Shown here: positions 10,688-20,051 of the stretch, one piece after another
How positions within the stretch are numbered: the first letter of the stretch is position 1
Layout of the letters: every line of letters begins with the position of its first letter
DNA from: Neoaquamicrobium microcysteis
Lineage (GTDB): Bacteria > Pseudomonadota > Alphaproteobacteria > Rhizobiales > Rhizobiaceae
Direction of reading: 5' to 3'
Assembly (NCBI RefSeq): GCF_008180155.1
Contig: NZ_VSZS01000063.1
Location: 62,001 to 126,000, forward strand
DNA length: 64,000 bases
Notes under the pieces: generated by a model
What the model was told of the DNA's origin: nothing
What the model saw: the letters and a program-made list of their open reading frames with translations, nothing else
The model's database searches: none
Program-made: the position numbers and the translations under genes

Positions 10688-11212
10688 ATGTCGTTTCGTT
10701 GGAAAATGCCGCTTGCGGCCATCGCCGGCGCGATGATCCTGTCCCTGCCCGCGGCCGCGCAGCAGCAACAGCAGCAGTCCGGGTCGGTACGCTCCACCCA
10801 TGGGGCATGGTCCATCATCTGCGACACGCCCGGAGGGGCTGCCACCGAGCAGTGCGCCCTGATGCAAAACGTCGTCGCTGAAGACCGGCCCGAGGTCGGC
10901 CTCTCCGTCGTGGTACTGCGCACCGCCGACAACCGCGCCGAAATCCTGCGCGTGCTCGCCCCGCTCGGCGTTCTCCTTCCGAACGGCCTGGGCCTCAACG
11001 TCGACGGCAATGATATCGGTCGCGCCTATTTCGTGCGCTGCTTCCAGGACGGCTGCTATGCCGAGGTGATCCTGGAGCAGCCGCTGCTCGACACGCTGCG
11101 CAACGGCGACGCCGCCACCTTCATCGTCTTCCAGACGCCGGAGGAAGGCATCGGCATCCCCGTCGAGCTCGACGGTTTCGCGGCCGGTTTCGACGCCCTT
11201 CCCGGACGGTAG
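10688..11212 (+). CDS. Invasion-associated locus B (IalB) family protein
   Basis: A 174-residue exported protein. A signal peptide (MSFRWKMPLAAIAGAMILSLPAAAQ) is followed by a glutamine run encoded by CAG/CAA repeats, then the IalB domain: HGAWSIICDTP, a Cys-containing CALMQN segment, LLPNGLGLNVDG, and FVRCFQDGCYAEVILEQ with paired cysteines. IalB of Bartonella promotes erythrocyte invasion, but members in free-living rhizobia are periplasmic or surface proteins of unknown role. ATG at 10688 has an AAAGGG/GGTGG ribosome site just upstream. The linkage to ctaC and tldD is typical of the order. Confidence 0.85.
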   Translation: MSFRWKMPLAAIAGAMILSLPAAAQQQQQQSGSVRSTHGAWSIICDTPGGAATEQCALMQNVVAEDRPEVGLSVVVLRTADNRAEILRVLAPLGVLLPNGLGLNVDGNDIGRAYFVRCFQDGCYAEVILEQPLLDTLRNGDAATFIVFQTPEEGIGIPVELDGFAAGFDALPGR

Positions 11213-11272
11213 TGCTGCGGCGGGTGCATCCCACGCTTCGCGCGCCTATATAGCCGTGACGACCAGTCACGA

Positions 11273-12703
11273 ATGCGGAGCTATCAAGTGCCAGCCAGAC
11301 TTCTCGAACAGTTCGACGTTTCCGAAGAGGCGATTCGCCGGATCGTGGCCGAGACCATCGACGGTGCCGACGACGGCGAGCTGTTCGTCGAGTATCGCGA
11401 GGGCGAGGCTCTCGTCTTCGACAACGGGCGGCTGAAGACGGCCACGTTCAATTCCGAGCGCGGCTTCGGCCTGCGCGCCGTGGCAGGCGAAGCTGCCGGC
11501 TATGCCCATGCGAGCGAGCTTTCGCAGGCCGCGCTGCTGCGTGCGGCCGATGCGGTCTCGGCGGTGAAGGCCGGCTATTCCGGCACGCTTGCCGCTGCGC
11601 CCGCCGGCACCAACGCGAAGCTCTACGGCGAGGAAAACCCGACCGCCGACCCCGCATTCGGCGACAAGGCAAAGCTGCTTCAGGAGATCGACGCGTGGGT
11701 GCGCGCCCGCGACCCGCGCGTGCGCCAGGTCACCGCCTCGCTTGCCGCGTCGTGGCAGCAGGTCGAAATCCTGCGCGCCGACGGCCGTGTCGCCCACGAC
11801 ATCCGGCCGCTCGTGCGCTTCAACGTCGCCGTCGTCGTCGGCGAGGGCGACCGGCAGGAAACCGGCTCCTACGGCATGGGCGGGCGCAAGGGCTTCGGCG
11901 AGTTCATCGCCGAGGATTCGTGGAAGCACGCGGCCGAGGAAGCCCTTCGGCAGGCGCTGGTGAACCTCGAGGCGATCCCCGCCCCCGCCGGTACGTTCGA
12001 CATCGTGCTGTCGTCGGGCTGGCCGGGCGTGATGCTGCACGAGGCGGTCGGCCACGGGCTGGAAGGCGACTTCAACCGCAAGAAGACGTCCGCCTTCGCC
12101 GGGCTCATGGGCCAGCAGGTCGCCGCAAAGGGCGTCACGGTCGTCGACGACGGCACGATCGCCGAGCGGCGCGGCTCGCTGACCATCGACGACGAGGGCA
12201 CGTCCACCAACCGCACCGTGCTTATCGAGGACGGCAAGCTTGTCGGCTACATGCAGGATCGCCAGAACGCCCGCCTCATGGGCATGAAGCCCACCGGCAA
12301 CGGCCGTCGCGAATCGTTCGCGCACGCCCCGATGCCGCGCATGACCAACACCTACATGACCGCCGGCGACCACACGCCCGAAGAGATCATCGCATCGGTC
12401 AAGAACGGCATCTACGCCGTATCGTTCGGCGGCGGGCAGGTGGACATCACGTCCGGAAAGTTCGTGTTCGGCTGCACCGAGGCCTACATGATCGAGGACG
12501 GCAAGGTCACCCGGCCGATCAAGGGCGCCATGCTCATCGGCAACGGGCCGGATGCGATGCACCGCGTCAGCATGGTCGGCAACGACATGAAGCTCGACAC
12601 CGGTATAGGCATGTGCGGCAAGGCCGGACAGGGCGTCCCCGTCGGCGTCGGCCAGCCGCACCTGCGCATGAACCAGATGACGGTCGGCGGCACGCGTACC
12701 TGA
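11273..12703 (+). CDS. tldD: Metalloprotease TldD
   Basis: A 476-residue subunit of the TldD-TldE protease, which in enterics matures microcin B17 and degrades unstructured peptides such as CcdA antitoxin. The zinc-binding motif HEAVGHGLEGD starts at His256 (His256, Glu257, His261), and the C-terminal CGKAGQGVPVGVGQP region contains the third ligand cysteine. The central segments (GGRKGFGEF, RRGSLTIDDEGT and GFGGG-like SFGGGQVDITSG) match the family. The partner tldE is not in this window. It is convergent with a toxin-antitoxin operon 30 bases away. Confidence 0.97.
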   Translation: MRSYQVPARLLEQFDVSEEAIRRIVAETIDGADDGELFVEYREGEALVFDNGRLKTATFNSERGFGLRAVAGEAAGYAHASELSQAALLRAADAVSAVKAGYSGTLAAAPAGTNAKLYGEENPTADPAFGDKAKLLQEIDAWVRARDPRVRQVTASLAASWQQVEILRADGRVAHDIRPLVRFNVAVVVGEGDRQETGSYGMGGRKGFGEFIAEDSWKHAAEEALRQALVNLEAIPAPAGTFDIVLSSGWPGVMLHEAVGHGLEGDFNRKKTSAFAGLMGQQVAAKGVTVVDDGTIAERRGSLTIDDEGTSTNRTVLIEDGKLVGYMQDRQNARLMGMKPTGNGRRESFAHAPMPRMTNTYMTAGDHTPEEIIASVKNGIYAVSFGGGQVDITSGKFVFGCTEAYMIEDGKVTRPIKGAMLIGNGPDAMHRVSMVGNDMKLDTGIGMCGKAGQGVPVGVGQPHLRMNQMTVGGTRT

Positions 12704-12733
12704 ACCGATCTAGCCTGTCACTCGCCGGCCCGG

Positions 12734-13246
12734 TCAAACCCACGAAGCCGGCGTCTCCGGCAAGCGTCCCTCGGGATCGACCACGCGCAGCGTCGGCTCC
12801 CCTTTGCCGTTCCAGCGCCAGAGCGCGACGCAGGTGCCGCCGGGCGACATGAAGGAGGGGTAGATCACGCCGTCGAAGCCCTCGCCGAGCAACCTCTCGC
12901 GCAGAAGATGCGTTTGCGGCGTCGCGCCGGCATCCATTTCGGCGCGCCATTCGCAGCGATGGATGGCGGCGCTCTCGCCAAGCCGGTCGAGCAAACTCGC
13001 CTGCGTCAGATCGGCCAGCTTCGAGTCCTCCAGCTCGAGCCGGGCAATCAGCGCCGGATGCTGCACGAAACCCTGATTGTATTCCGCCCATGCGGTCGAT
13101 AGCTCGCGCGCGGCATAGATTGTCGGCTCGCCGACGGGGTTCCACCGCCCGCCGAAGCGCGACGCGCCCTCGCCCGAAAGCGGGAGATGCGCCCAGCGCG
13201 GCACGAAGGCCCGCCACAGCGTGACGATCGCGGTGTCGTCAGGCAT
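12734..13246 (-). CDS. RES-domain toxin (NAD+-degrading type)
   Basis: A 170-residue protein with the RES fold: an Arg in WRAF (Arg12), the GGRWNPVGEPTIYAARELSTAWAEY block (Arg34, Tyr44, Glu55), and the late YPSFMSPGGTCVALWRWNG with the conserved Ser. RES toxins such as MbcT, ParT and Res of Photorhabdus deplete or modify NAD+ and stop growth. It is downstream of, and overlaps by 8 bases, an Xre/MbcA/ParS-type antitoxin gene, the standard order for this class. Whether the pair is active is not shown by the sequence. Confidence 0.92.
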   Translation of the reverse strand: MPDDTAIVTLWRAFVPRWAHLPLSGEGASRFGGRWNPVGEPTIYAARELSTAWAEYNQGFVQHPALIARLELEDSKLADLTQASLLDRLGESAAIHRCEWRAEMDAGATPQTHLLRERLLGEGFDGVIYPSFMSPGGTCVALWRWNGKGEPTLRVVDPEGRLPETPASWV

Positions 13247-13610
13247 AGACGCCGGAGCGCACAGCCTCCAGATAGGCGAGCACCTTGTCGGCCTTGCCTT
13301 CGCGCACCAGGTCGTAGGCGGTCTTGCCCGCCCAGCCGGGGATGGGCTGGTGCTTGAACCAGATCGCGGCGCGCTCCTCGCCGCCGGCCATCTCGCCGGC
13401 CATGGCCAGCACCCGCACCACCGGGCTCAGCGCGGCGTCCACCTTGCGCGCGCCGCTCTTCGCGGCAAGCGTGTTGCGGGCCACGCCCACCAATGCGGCC
13501 AGCTCGGTCATCGTCACGCCCAGCAGGTCCGCGACCCGGCGCGGCGACAGGAAGGGCGTATTGCCCTCGCCGAACCTTCCGGCCGAAATTTCAAGCGCAA
13601 CGCTGCTCAT
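13239..13610 (-). CDS. Xre/MbcA/ParS-type antitoxin (DUF2384)
   Basis: A 123-residue antitoxin for the RES toxin. Residues 23-50 (RRVADLLGVTMTELAALVGVARNTL) form a helix-turn-helix; residues 65-123 are the DUF2384 toxin-binding domain ending in IWFKHQPIPGWAGKTAYDLVREGKADKVLAYLEAVRSG. ATG at 13610 is chosen over an in-frame ATG at 13628 because AAGGA lies 7 bases upstream of it. The stop overlaps the toxin start by 8 bases, so the two are translationally coupled. The antitoxin likely represses its own promoter, where tandem hexamers are found. Confidence 0.92.
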   Translation of the reverse strand: MSSVALEISAGRFGEGNTPFLSPRRVADLLGVTMTELAALVGVARNTLAAKSGARKVDAALSPVVRVLAMAGEMAGGEERAAIWFKHQPIPGWAGKTAYDLVREGKADKVLAYLEAVRSGVYA

Positions 13611-13641
13611 GACATATTCCTTGCGCAATTTGACACATCCA

Positions 13642-13658
13642 TGCTCAATATGCGCTCA
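13642..13658 (-). promoter_or_regulatory. Candidate autoregulatory operator of the RES/Xre operon
   Basis: Upstream of the antitoxin start, TGAGCG-CATAT-TGAGCA (minus strand) is a pair of near-identical hexamers spaced 11 bases start to start, about one helical turn. Such tandem half-sites suit a dimeric or oligomeric HTH antitoxin. Assignment is by position and symmetry only. Confidence 0.4.
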
Positions 13659-13684
13659 GAGAACGCACTTTTCAAGCAGGCTTC

Positions 13685-14386
13685 ATGGAGCGCCCCTCTT
13701 CCATCGTCATCCTGACCGGCGCGGGCATCTCGGTCGAATCCGGCATCGCCAGCTTCCGGGACCGGAACGGCATCTGGGCGAAACACGACTGGCGCGACTA
13801 CGCCACGCCGGAGGGCTACGCCCGCAATCCGCGCAAGGTGCTGGACTTCTACAACACGCGCCGGCGCGCGCTGGCCAACGTCTACCCCAACGAGGCGCAT
13901 CACGCGCTGGCGCGGCTGGAGGGCGCGTTCAAGGGCGATTTCCTGCTCGTGACGCAGAACGTGGACGACCTGCACGAATCCGCCGGCAGCCGAAAGCTGC
14001 TCCACATGCACGGCGAACTCCGCTCCGCGCTTTGCGAGGCGTGCGGCATGCGCTCGCGCTGGCGCGGCGACATGACGGTCGATTCGAAATGCCATTTCTG
14101 CGAAACCGTCGGCCGGCTGCGCCCCGACGTGGTCTGGTTCGGTGAGATGCCCTACCAGATGGAACGTATCTACCGGGCGCTCGCCGAGGCCGATCTGTTC
14201 ATCGCCATCGGCACGTCGGGCCACGTCTATCCCGCGGCCCAGTTCGTGGAGGAAGCGCGCCACGCAGGCGCCCATACCGTCGAGTTCAACATCGACGAAT
14301 CAGAAAACGCGAGCGAGTTCGACGAGACGATCCGCGGCCCTGCGACACAGACCGTGCCGGAATTTGTGAACAGGCTGCTGGCTTGA
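13685..14386 (+). CDS. cobB: NAD-dependent protein deacylase (sirtuin)
   Basis: A 233-residue class III sirtuin that removes acyl groups from protein lysines using NAD+. Motifs: TGAGISVESGIASFRD (NAD binding, about residues 12-27), TQNVDDLHE, the catalytic His in HMHGEL, a zinc ribbon with CEAC and CHFC pairs, and GTSGHVYPAAQF. YQMERIY-type residues near 155 are typical of class III desuccinylase-like members. It is divergent from the RES/Xre operon, whose toxin also consumes NAD+, but a functional link is speculative. Confidence 0.94.
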   Translation: MERPSSIVILTGAGISVESGIASFRDRNGIWAKHDWRDYATPEGYARNPRKVLDFYNTRRRALANVYPNEAHHALARLEGAFKGDFLLVTQNVDDLHESAGSRKLLHMHGELRSALCEACGMRSRWRGDMTVDSKCHFCETVGRLRPDVVWFGEMPYQMERIYRALAEADLFIAIGTSGHVYPAAQFVEEARHAGAHTVEFNIDESENASEFDETIRGPATQTVPEFVNRLLA

Positions 14387-14406
14387 GGCAACGGCGTCCT
14401 CGCCCG

Positions 14407-15651
14407 TCACCTTCGCTTCTTTGGCTTTTCCAGCAGGGCCACCGCCTCCAGATGCGGCGACCAGATGAACTGGTCCAGGGGCACCACGCGCTTCAGCTGG
14501 TAGCCGCCGTCGATCAGGATGCGAAGGTCTCGCGCCAGCGTGACGGGATTGCACGAGACGGCTGCCACATAGCGCAACTGGCTGCGTGCGATCTGCTTGG
14601 ACTGGTCCTCCGCCCCGGCGCGCGGCGGATCGAACACCAGCCCGTCATAGGTCAGGTCCATTTCCTTGAAGGTCAGCGGCCGCACGAAGAGGTCGCGCTT
14701 CTCCACCGTCACCTTCTTCATGCCAGCGCCGAAGCGATAGGCACGGTCGAGGCTGGCAAGGGCGGCGGCGTCGCCTTCCACGGCGTGCACCTCGCTTTCG
14801 CGGGCGAGCCGCAGAGCGAAGGTGCCGACGCCGGCAAACAGGTCCGCCACGCGCTTTGCCTTGCGCAGATGTCCGCCGACGAGGTCGGCCATCGCCTTCT
14901 CCGCGCCCTCCACCGCCTGCAAAAACGCACCCGGAGGCGGCTGCACCGCCACGTCATCCACCATCACGACCGGCTTCTTCGGCTCGACCACGATCTCGCC
15001 GTCGATCGACAGCCGCGCGATCCCGCTGCGCATCACGAAGTCGACGACCACCTGCCGCGCCCTGCCCTCAAGCTTGCCGCTGTCTTCGGCAGCCACGTCG
15101 AGACCCGAGGCCGTCTGCGTCACGCCCAGCCGAAACGGCTTTGGCGTGCGTGCGATCAGCGCCGCCAGCTCGCGCAGCGTTTGCAGCCGCTCCATGATCG
15201 ACGGCAGCACGACGTGGCATTCTTCCAGATCGACGATGCGGTGCGAAAGGGCCGCGTTGAAGCCAAGCAGGATTCCCTTCTCCGTGGTGCGCGCCGTGAA
15301 CGCCGCGCGCCGGCGCGAATAGGGCGCGCAGGACACCATCTCGTCTACAGCCACGTCGATACCCTTCGACGCCAGCACCTCCACCAGCTTCTCGCGCTTC
15401 CATTCGCGATAGGCGGCTTCCTCCAGATGCTGCATCGCGCAGCCGCCGCAATCGCCGAAATGACGGCACGGCGGCGCAACCCGCAGCGGCGAGGGGTCGA
15501 GCACGGCCACCAGATCCGCCTTCTTCTCGCCCAGCGAAACATTGACGCGCTCTCCCGGCAGCGCGAATGGCACGAACACCTGCCCGCGCGGGGTTTCGGC
15601 TATGCCGTCTCCCTGCGCCCCGAGGCGCGATATGGTGAGAATGCTGCTCAT
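14407..15651 (-). CDS. 23S rRNA/tRNA 5-methyluridine methyltransferase family (RlmD/TrmA-like)
   Basis: A 414-residue SAM-dependent RNA methyltransferase. The N-terminus is a short TRAM-like domain (residues 1-50), followed by iron-sulfur ligands in PCRHFGDCGGC (Cys62, Cys68, Cys71) plus Cys in LEECHVV. The Rossmann core has ADLFAGVGTFALRLA, and the catalytic region has DPPRAGAEDQSKQIA and the VSCNPVTLARD nucleophile loop. In alphaproteobacteria single members of this family replace RlmC/RlmD; the exact uridine cannot be told. Its ATG overlaps the tlyA stop by 4 bases. Confidence 0.9.
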   Translation of the reverse strand: MSSILTISRLGAQGDGIAETPRGQVFVPFALPGERVNVSLGEKKADLVAVLDPSPLRVAPPCRHFGDCGGCAMQHLEEAAYREWKREKLVEVLASKGIDVAVDEMVSCAPYSRRRAAFTARTTEKGILLGFNAALSHRIVDLEECHVVLPSIMERLQTLRELAALIARTPKPFRLGVTQTASGLDVAAEDSGKLEGRARQVVVDFVMRSGIARLSIDGEIVVEPKKPVVMVDDVAVQPPPGAFLQAVEGAEKAMADLVGGHLRKAKRVADLFAGVGTFALRLARESEVHAVEGDAAALASLDRAYRFGAGMKKVTVEKRDLFVRPLTFKEMDLTYDGLVFDPPRAGAEDQSKQIARSQLRYVAAVSCNPVTLARDLRILIDGGYQLKRVVPLDQFIWSPHLEAVALLEKPKKRR

Positions 15652-16412
15652 CTGTCCTTCACGCCTGCCAGCAGGAATTCACGATTGCCGTCTCCGCCTT
15701 CGATAGGCGACGGCACGAAGCCGAGGCTGCGCCAGCCCGGCTGGCTGTCCAGCCAACCTGCCAGTTCCGCAGCGATGCGATCGGCCGATGCCGGGTCGCG
15801 CAGCAGTCCGCCCTTGCCGATCGCCTCCCTGCCCGCCTCGAATTGCGGCTTGACCAGCAGCACGCAACGCGCGCCGCTTGATGCCAAGGCAAGCGCGGGC
15901 GGCAGCGCCAGCCGGAGCGAGATGAAGCTCACATCGGAGACGATGAAGTCGGGGTGGCTGCCTTGCAGGTGCGCGTCGGTCAGGTCGCGCGCATTGAGCT
16001 TCTCGAGCGACGTTACCCTCGCATCGGCGGCCAGCGCCGGATCGAGTTGTCCGTGCCCCACGTCGACAGCGGTCACATGCGCCGCGCCCCGTTCCAGCAA
16101 CACCTGCGTGAACCCGCCCGTGGACGCGCCGATATCCAGCGCCTCGCAGCCATTCGGGTCCAGAGCGAACGCCTCAAGACCAGCCAACAGCTTGAGGGCG
16201 GCACGCGAGACGTAGGCCTGCGCCGGATCGTTGACGACGATGCCGCACGTTTCCGCCGTCGGCTGTCCAGCCTTGGCCGCCGTCACACCGTCAACCGCCA
16301 CCGCGCCGCGCGCGATGGCGTCACGGGCGCGCGAGCGGCTGGGGAAAAGCCCGCGCCGGACGAGCAGTTCGTCGAGTCGCTGCCTTTGCGGGGCGTGTTG
16401 CGAAGCATTCAT
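15648..16412 (-). CDS. tlyA: TlyA-family rRNA 2'-O-methyltransferase (hemolysin A family)
   Basis: A 254-residue protein with an N-terminal S4 RNA-binding domain (RLDELLVRRGLFPSRSRARDAIARGAVAVDG, residues 12-43) and a FtsJ-like methyltransferase domain with ALDIGASTGGFTQVLLERGA as the SAM site and KPQFEAGREAIGKGG near the active site. TlyA of mycobacteria methylates 16S and 23S rRNA and controls capreomycin sensitivity; the name hemolysin is historical. The stop overlaps the start of the downstream RNA methyltransferase gene, giving a two-gene RNA modification operon. Confidence 0.92.
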   Translation of the reverse strand: MNASQHAPQRQRLDELLVRRGLFPSRSRARDAIARGAVAVDGVTAAKAGQPTAETCGIVVNDPAQAYVSRAALKLLAGLEAFALDPNGCEALDIGASTGGFTQVLLERGAAHVTAVDVGHGQLDPALAADARVTSLEKLNARDLTDAHLQGSHPDFIVSDVSFISLRLALPPALALASSGARCVLLVKPQFEAGREAIGKGGLLRDPASADRIAAELAGWLDSQPGWRSLGFVPSPIEGGDGNREFLLAGVKDR

Positions 16413-16465
16413 GGGTCTTCATTGCTGCATGCGCCCCGCCAACGCAAGCGAACCGGTGCCGCGTC

Positions 16466-16750
16466 TCACAATTCGGGCGAGACGGACGACTTGCGTTCCA
16501 CCGCTATCGCCAGTCCGTCCCGCCATATGCCGGGGCGCGGGGGGTTCGCAGGTTGCGGCGGCGACGTTTCGGCAGGAGCCTGCAGCAGCGGCTCGGCGTC
16601 CTGTCCGAAGCCGCCGCGCAGCTTGCCGTCCATGCGCGCAGCGACGATGTCGGCGGCCGCCTCGGCAAGCGTGCGGTCATAGCGCTCGTCGGCGGTCGCC
16701 GCCTTCACGCATACCATCACAGCAAAGGCGGCAGACACCAGCCCGCGCAT
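16466..16750 (-). CDS. Small exported hypothetical protein
   Basis: A 94-residue protein with a signal peptide (MRGLVSAAFAVMVCVKAATA) and a mature part that begins DERYDRTLAEAAADIVAARMDGKLRGGF, then a proline-rich stretch. I do not recognise the family. The ATG is clear and the gene lies between tlyA and dxs on the same strand, with 53 bases to the tlyA start and 82 bases to the dxs stop. A periplasmic location is inferred from the leader. The reading frame has strong GC3 bias like its neighbours, so it is probably real. Confidence 0.7.
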   Translation of the reverse strand: MRGLVSAAFAVMVCVKAATADERYDRTLAEAAADIVAARMDGKLRGGFGQDAEPLLQAPAETSPPQPANPPRPGIWRDGLAIAVERKSSVSPEL

Positions 16751-16832
16751 TCCTGACGCTCCTTGTTCGGCGCGGTTCTAGCGCGGCGAAGCTAAGGAAG
16801 CGCCAAGTGGAAAGGTTAGCGAAACGTAGCCA

Positions 16833-18773
16833 TCAGGCGCGCACGGCGGCGCTGGCGGAGCGGCCGAGCGCGCCGAATACGGCGCGCACGATGCCGGCGG
16901 AATCCAGCCCGGCATCGGCGTACATCTTCTCCGGCTTGGCATGGTCGGTGAACGAGTCCGCCAGCACAAGCGGGCGCACCTTGAGGCCGCTTTCCAGCAG
17001 CCCCTCATGCGCCAGCAGATGCAATACGTGGGTGGCGAAGCCGCCTATCGCGCCCTCCTCCACCGTCACCAGTATCTCGTGCTCGCGCGCCAGCCGCCGG
17101 ACCAGATCGGCATCCAGAGGCTTGGCGAAGCGCGCATCGGCAACCGTGGTCGAAAGGCCGGCGGCGTCTAGCTCCTCGGCGGCAAGCAGGCAGTCGGCCA
17201 ACCGGGTGCCGAAGGAAAGCAGCGCGACCTTCGTGCCCTGCTTGACCACGCGGCCCCGGCCGATCTCCAGCATCTGGCCGCGCGGCGGCATCTCGACGCC
17301 GACGCCGTTGCCGCGCGGGTAGCGGAACGAGATCGGGCCTTCGTCGTATTCGGCAGCGGTGCGCACCATGTGCTTCAACTCTGCCTCGTCGGCCGCAGCC
17401 ATCACCACGAAATCGGGCAGCGAGGCGAGGTACGTCACGTCGAACGCGCCGCAATGCGTTGCGCCGTCGGCGCCGACATAGCCGGCGCGGTCGATGGGAA
17501 AACGCACCGGCAGCTTCTGGATGGCGACGTCGTGCACCACCTGGTCGTAGGCGCGTTGCAGGAAGGTCGAATAGATCGCCACGAAAGGCTTCAGACCCTC
17601 GGTCGCGAGGCCGGCGGCGAAGGTCACGCCATGCTGCTCTGCTATGCCGACATCGAACGTACGCGTGGGAAATGCCTCGCCGAACAGGTCGAGCCCGGTG
17701 CCGCTGGGCATCGCGGCGGTGACGGCAACGATGCGCTCGTCCTCGCGCGCCTCCTGGATGAGGCTTTCGGCGAACACCTTGGTGTAGGCCGGCGCGTTTG
17801 CGGGCGGCTTGGCCTGCGTGCCCGAGATGACGTCGAACTTGTTGACGCCGTGATACTTGTCGGCCGCGGCTTCCGCCGGCGCGTAGCCCTTGCCCTTCTG
17901 GGTCACGACATGGATCAGCACCGGCCCCGTGCCGTTGTCGCGCACGTTACGCAACACCGGCACCAGATGCTCCAGATCGTGGCCGTCGATGGGGCCGATA
18001 TGGAAGAAGCCCAGTTCCTCGAACAGCGTTCCGCCGGTCACGTAGCCACGCGCATGCTCCACCGCCCGGGTCACCGCGCGGTCGACGCGCTTGCCCAGAT
18101 AGGAGGTCAGCTTCTTGCCGAAATCGCGGATGCCCGCATAGGTCGCGCCCGAGGCGAGCCGCGCCAGATAGTGGCTCATCGCGCCCGAAGGCGGCGCGAT
18201 CGACATGTCGTTGTCGTTGAGGATGACGATGAGGCGGGCATCCAGCGCGCCTGCATTGTTCATCGCCTCATAGGCCATGCCGGCCGACATCGCGCCGTCG
18301 CCGATCACTGCGATGACGTTGTTGCGCCCGCCCTTCAGGTCGCGCGCCACCGCCATGCCGAGGCCGGCGGAGATGGAGGTTGACGAATGCGCCGCGCCGA
18401 ACGGGTCGTATTCGCTCTCGGAGCGCTTGGTGAAGCCGGAGAGCCCGCCTTCCTGCCTCAGCGTGCGGATGCGGTCGCGGCGTCCCGTGAGGATCTTGTG
18501 CGGATAGGCCTGGTGCCCGACATCCCAGATGATGCGGTCTGCGGGCGTGTCGAAGACGTAGTGCAGCGCGACCGTCAGTTCCACGACGCCAAGGCCCGCG
18601 CCGAGATGACCGCCAGTCTGCGATACCGCATCGATGAGTTCGGAGCGCAGTTCGGCTGCCAGTTGCGGCAGGTCGCCGGCTGGCAGATCCCTCAGATCGG
18701 CCGGGATACGCACCTTGTCGAGAAGCGGGGTCTGCGGGCCTGGCATCGCGGTCTCGCGGTTCGTTTCGTTCAT
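16833..18773 (-). CDS. dxs: 1-deoxy-D-xylulose-5-phosphate synthase
   Basis: A 646-residue thiamine-diphosphate enzyme that condenses pyruvate and glyceraldehyde 3-phosphate in the first step of the MEP pathway. Motifs: [17 protein letters not shown], the thiamine site [22 protein letters not shown], the glutamate-containing [18 protein letters not shown], and [21 protein letters not shown]. Length matches the family. ATG at 18773 follows a GTG; a later ATG at about 18743 ([11 protein letters not shown]) is a possible shorter start. xseB lies 21 bases upstream, as in many proteobacteria. Confidence 0.97.
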   Translation of the reverse strand: MNETNRETAMPGPQTPLLDKVRIPADLRDLPAGDLPQLAAELRSELIDAVSQTGGHLGAGLGVVELTVALHYVFDTPADRIIWDVGHQAYPHKILTGRRDRIRTLRQEGGLSGFTKRSESEYDPFGAAHSSTSISAGLGMAVARDLKGGRNNVIAVIGDGAMSAGMAYEAMNNAGALDARLIVILNDNDMSIAPPSGAMSHYLARLASGATYAGIRDFGKKLTSYLGKRVDRAVTRAVEHARGYVTGGTLFEELGFFHIGPIDGHDLEHLVPVLRNVRDNGTGPVLIHVVTQKGKGYAPAEAAADKYHGVNKFDVISGTQAKPPANAPAYTKVFAESLIQEAREDERIVAVTAAMPSGTGLDLFGEAFPTRTFDVGIAEQHGVTFAAGLATEGLKPFVAIYSTFLQRAYDQVVHDVAIQKLPVRFPIDRAGYVGADGATHCGAFDVTYLASLPDFVVMAAADEAELKHMVRTAAEYDEGPISFRYPRGNGVGVEMPPRGQMLEIGRGRVVKQGTKVALLSFGTRLADCLLAAEELDAAGLSTTVADARFAKPLDADLVRRLAREHEILVTVEEGAIGGFATHVLHLLAHEGLLESGLKVRPLVLADSFTDHAKPEKMYADAGLDSAGIVRAVFGALGRSASAAVRA

Positions 18774-18794
18774 CACGCTTTCGGGCGGCGAAAG

Positions 18795-19049
18795 CTACTC
18801 CGCGTCCAGCGGCTCCGTGCCGACGGGCTTGCCGTCGCGCGACAGGCGGATTTTCTCGACCTTGTCCTCGGCGGATTTCAGCAGCTTCTCGCAATGCGCC
18901 TTCAGCGCCTCGCCGCGCTCGTAGATGCGGATCGACTGGTCCAGCGGCACGTCGCCGCGCTCCAGATCGTCGACGATGCGCTCCAGCGCCTCCAGCGCCT
19001 GCTCGAAGGTCAGCGCCTTGATGTCCTCGTTCTGTGCGGTCTCGGTCAT
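18795..19049 (-). CDS. xseB: Exodeoxyribonuclease VII small subunit
   Basis: An 84-residue helical subunit of exonuclease VII, which degrades single-stranded DNA to oligonucleotides together with XseA. The family signature is clear: [55 protein letters not shown]. Several copies bind one large subunit. The large-subunit gene is not in the window. It lies 4 bases after the HDAC-like gene and directly before dxs, a common arrangement. Confidence 0.95.
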   Translation of the reverse strand: MTETAQNEDIKALTFEQALEALERIVDDLERGDVPLDQSIRIYERGEALKAHCEKLLKSAEDKVEKIRLSRDGKPVGTEPLDAE

Positions 19050-19053
19050 CGAG

Positions 19054-19980
19054 CTATCCCTTCATGAGGCGGCGGACATGCGCGCCGACCGAAAAGGCCA
19101 GACCCTGCAGGTCGTAGCCGCCTTCGAGCAGGCTCACGAGCCTGCCGTTCGACCAGCGGTCGGCCTTTTCCATCAATACGGCGGTCGCCCAGTCGAAGTC
19201 GCCTTCGTCCAGATTGATCTCGGCCAGCGGGTCGCGATGGTGCGCATCGAAACCGGCCGAGATGATGATGAGGTCGGGCTGGAAGTCGTCGATGGCAGGC
19301 AGCACGCGCGACAGGAACGCGTCGCGGAAAAGATCGGTGCCGGACCCGGCCGACAGCGGCGCGTTGACGATGTTGCCCGCGCCCGTCTCGTCCTTCTCGC
19401 CCGTGCCCGGATAAAGCGGCATCTGGTGCGTCGAACAGTAGAGCACGGACGGATCGTCCCAGAAGATGTCCTGCGTGCCGTTGCCGTGATGCACGTCCCA
19501 GTCGACGATCGCCACCCGCTCCGCGCCGTGCTTGCGCTGTGCGTGGCGCGCGGCGATGGCGGCGTTGTTGAACAGGCAGAAGCCCATCGCCGTCACCTTC
19601 TCGGCATGGTGGCCGGGCGGGCGCGAGGCGACGAACACATTGCCGGCCGCGCCCGAAAACACATCGTCCACGGCGGCATTGGCCGCGCCGATGGCAGTCA
19701 CGGCGGCCTGCCAGCTTTTGGGGCTGGCGGTCGTGTCGGAATCGATGCGCGCCAGCCCTTCGGCCGGAATGCGCGAGCGTACCTTGTCCACGAACTCCTG
19801 CGGGTGCGCGTAGAGTATCGTGGCCTCGTCGCCTTCGGGCGATTGCTGCCTGTCGAGCGCCTCGAAGGCCTCGTCTTCCAGCACGCGCCCGATGGCGCGC
19901 AGCCTGTCGGGCCGCTCCGGGTGGCCTGCCGGCGTCAGGTGCTCGAGATAGATCGGATGCGTGTAGAGCCGCGTGGTCAT
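19054..19980 (-). CDS. Histone deacetylase-family (acetoin utilisation/APAH-like) protein
   Basis: A 308-residue zinc-dependent deacetylase of the HDAC superfamily. Diagnostic residues are in [38 protein letters not shown] (zinc Asp and His), [19 protein letters not shown] and [11 protein letters not shown]. Bacterial relatives act on acetylpolyamines or small acetylated compounds; the substrate is unknown here. ATG at 19980 ([27 protein letters not shown]) fits the family N-terminus; the frame is open further upstream without similarity. It is probably in an operon with xseB and dxs. Confidence 0.92.
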   Translation of the reverse strand: MTTRLYTHPIYLEHLTPAGHPERPDRLRAIGRVLEDEAFEALDRQQSPEGDEATILYAHPQEFVDKVRSRIPAEGLARIDSDTTASPKSWQAAVTAIGAANAAVDDVFSGAAGNVFVASRPPGHHAEKVTAMGFCLFNNAAIAARHAQRKHGAERVAIVDWDVHHGNGTQDIFWDDPSVLYCSTHQMPLYPGTGEKDETGAGNIVNAPLSAGSGTDLFRDAFLSRVLPAIDDFQPDLIIISAGFDAHHRDPLAEINLDEGDFDWATAVLMEKADRWSNGRLVSLLEGGYDLQGLAFSVGAHVRRLMKG

Positions 19981-20051
19981 GCCCCGATATAGGCGCAGAT
20001 GCGCGAAATGACCATGTCGCGCATCCTGCTCGCCCGCTTGTTCAACAAACT

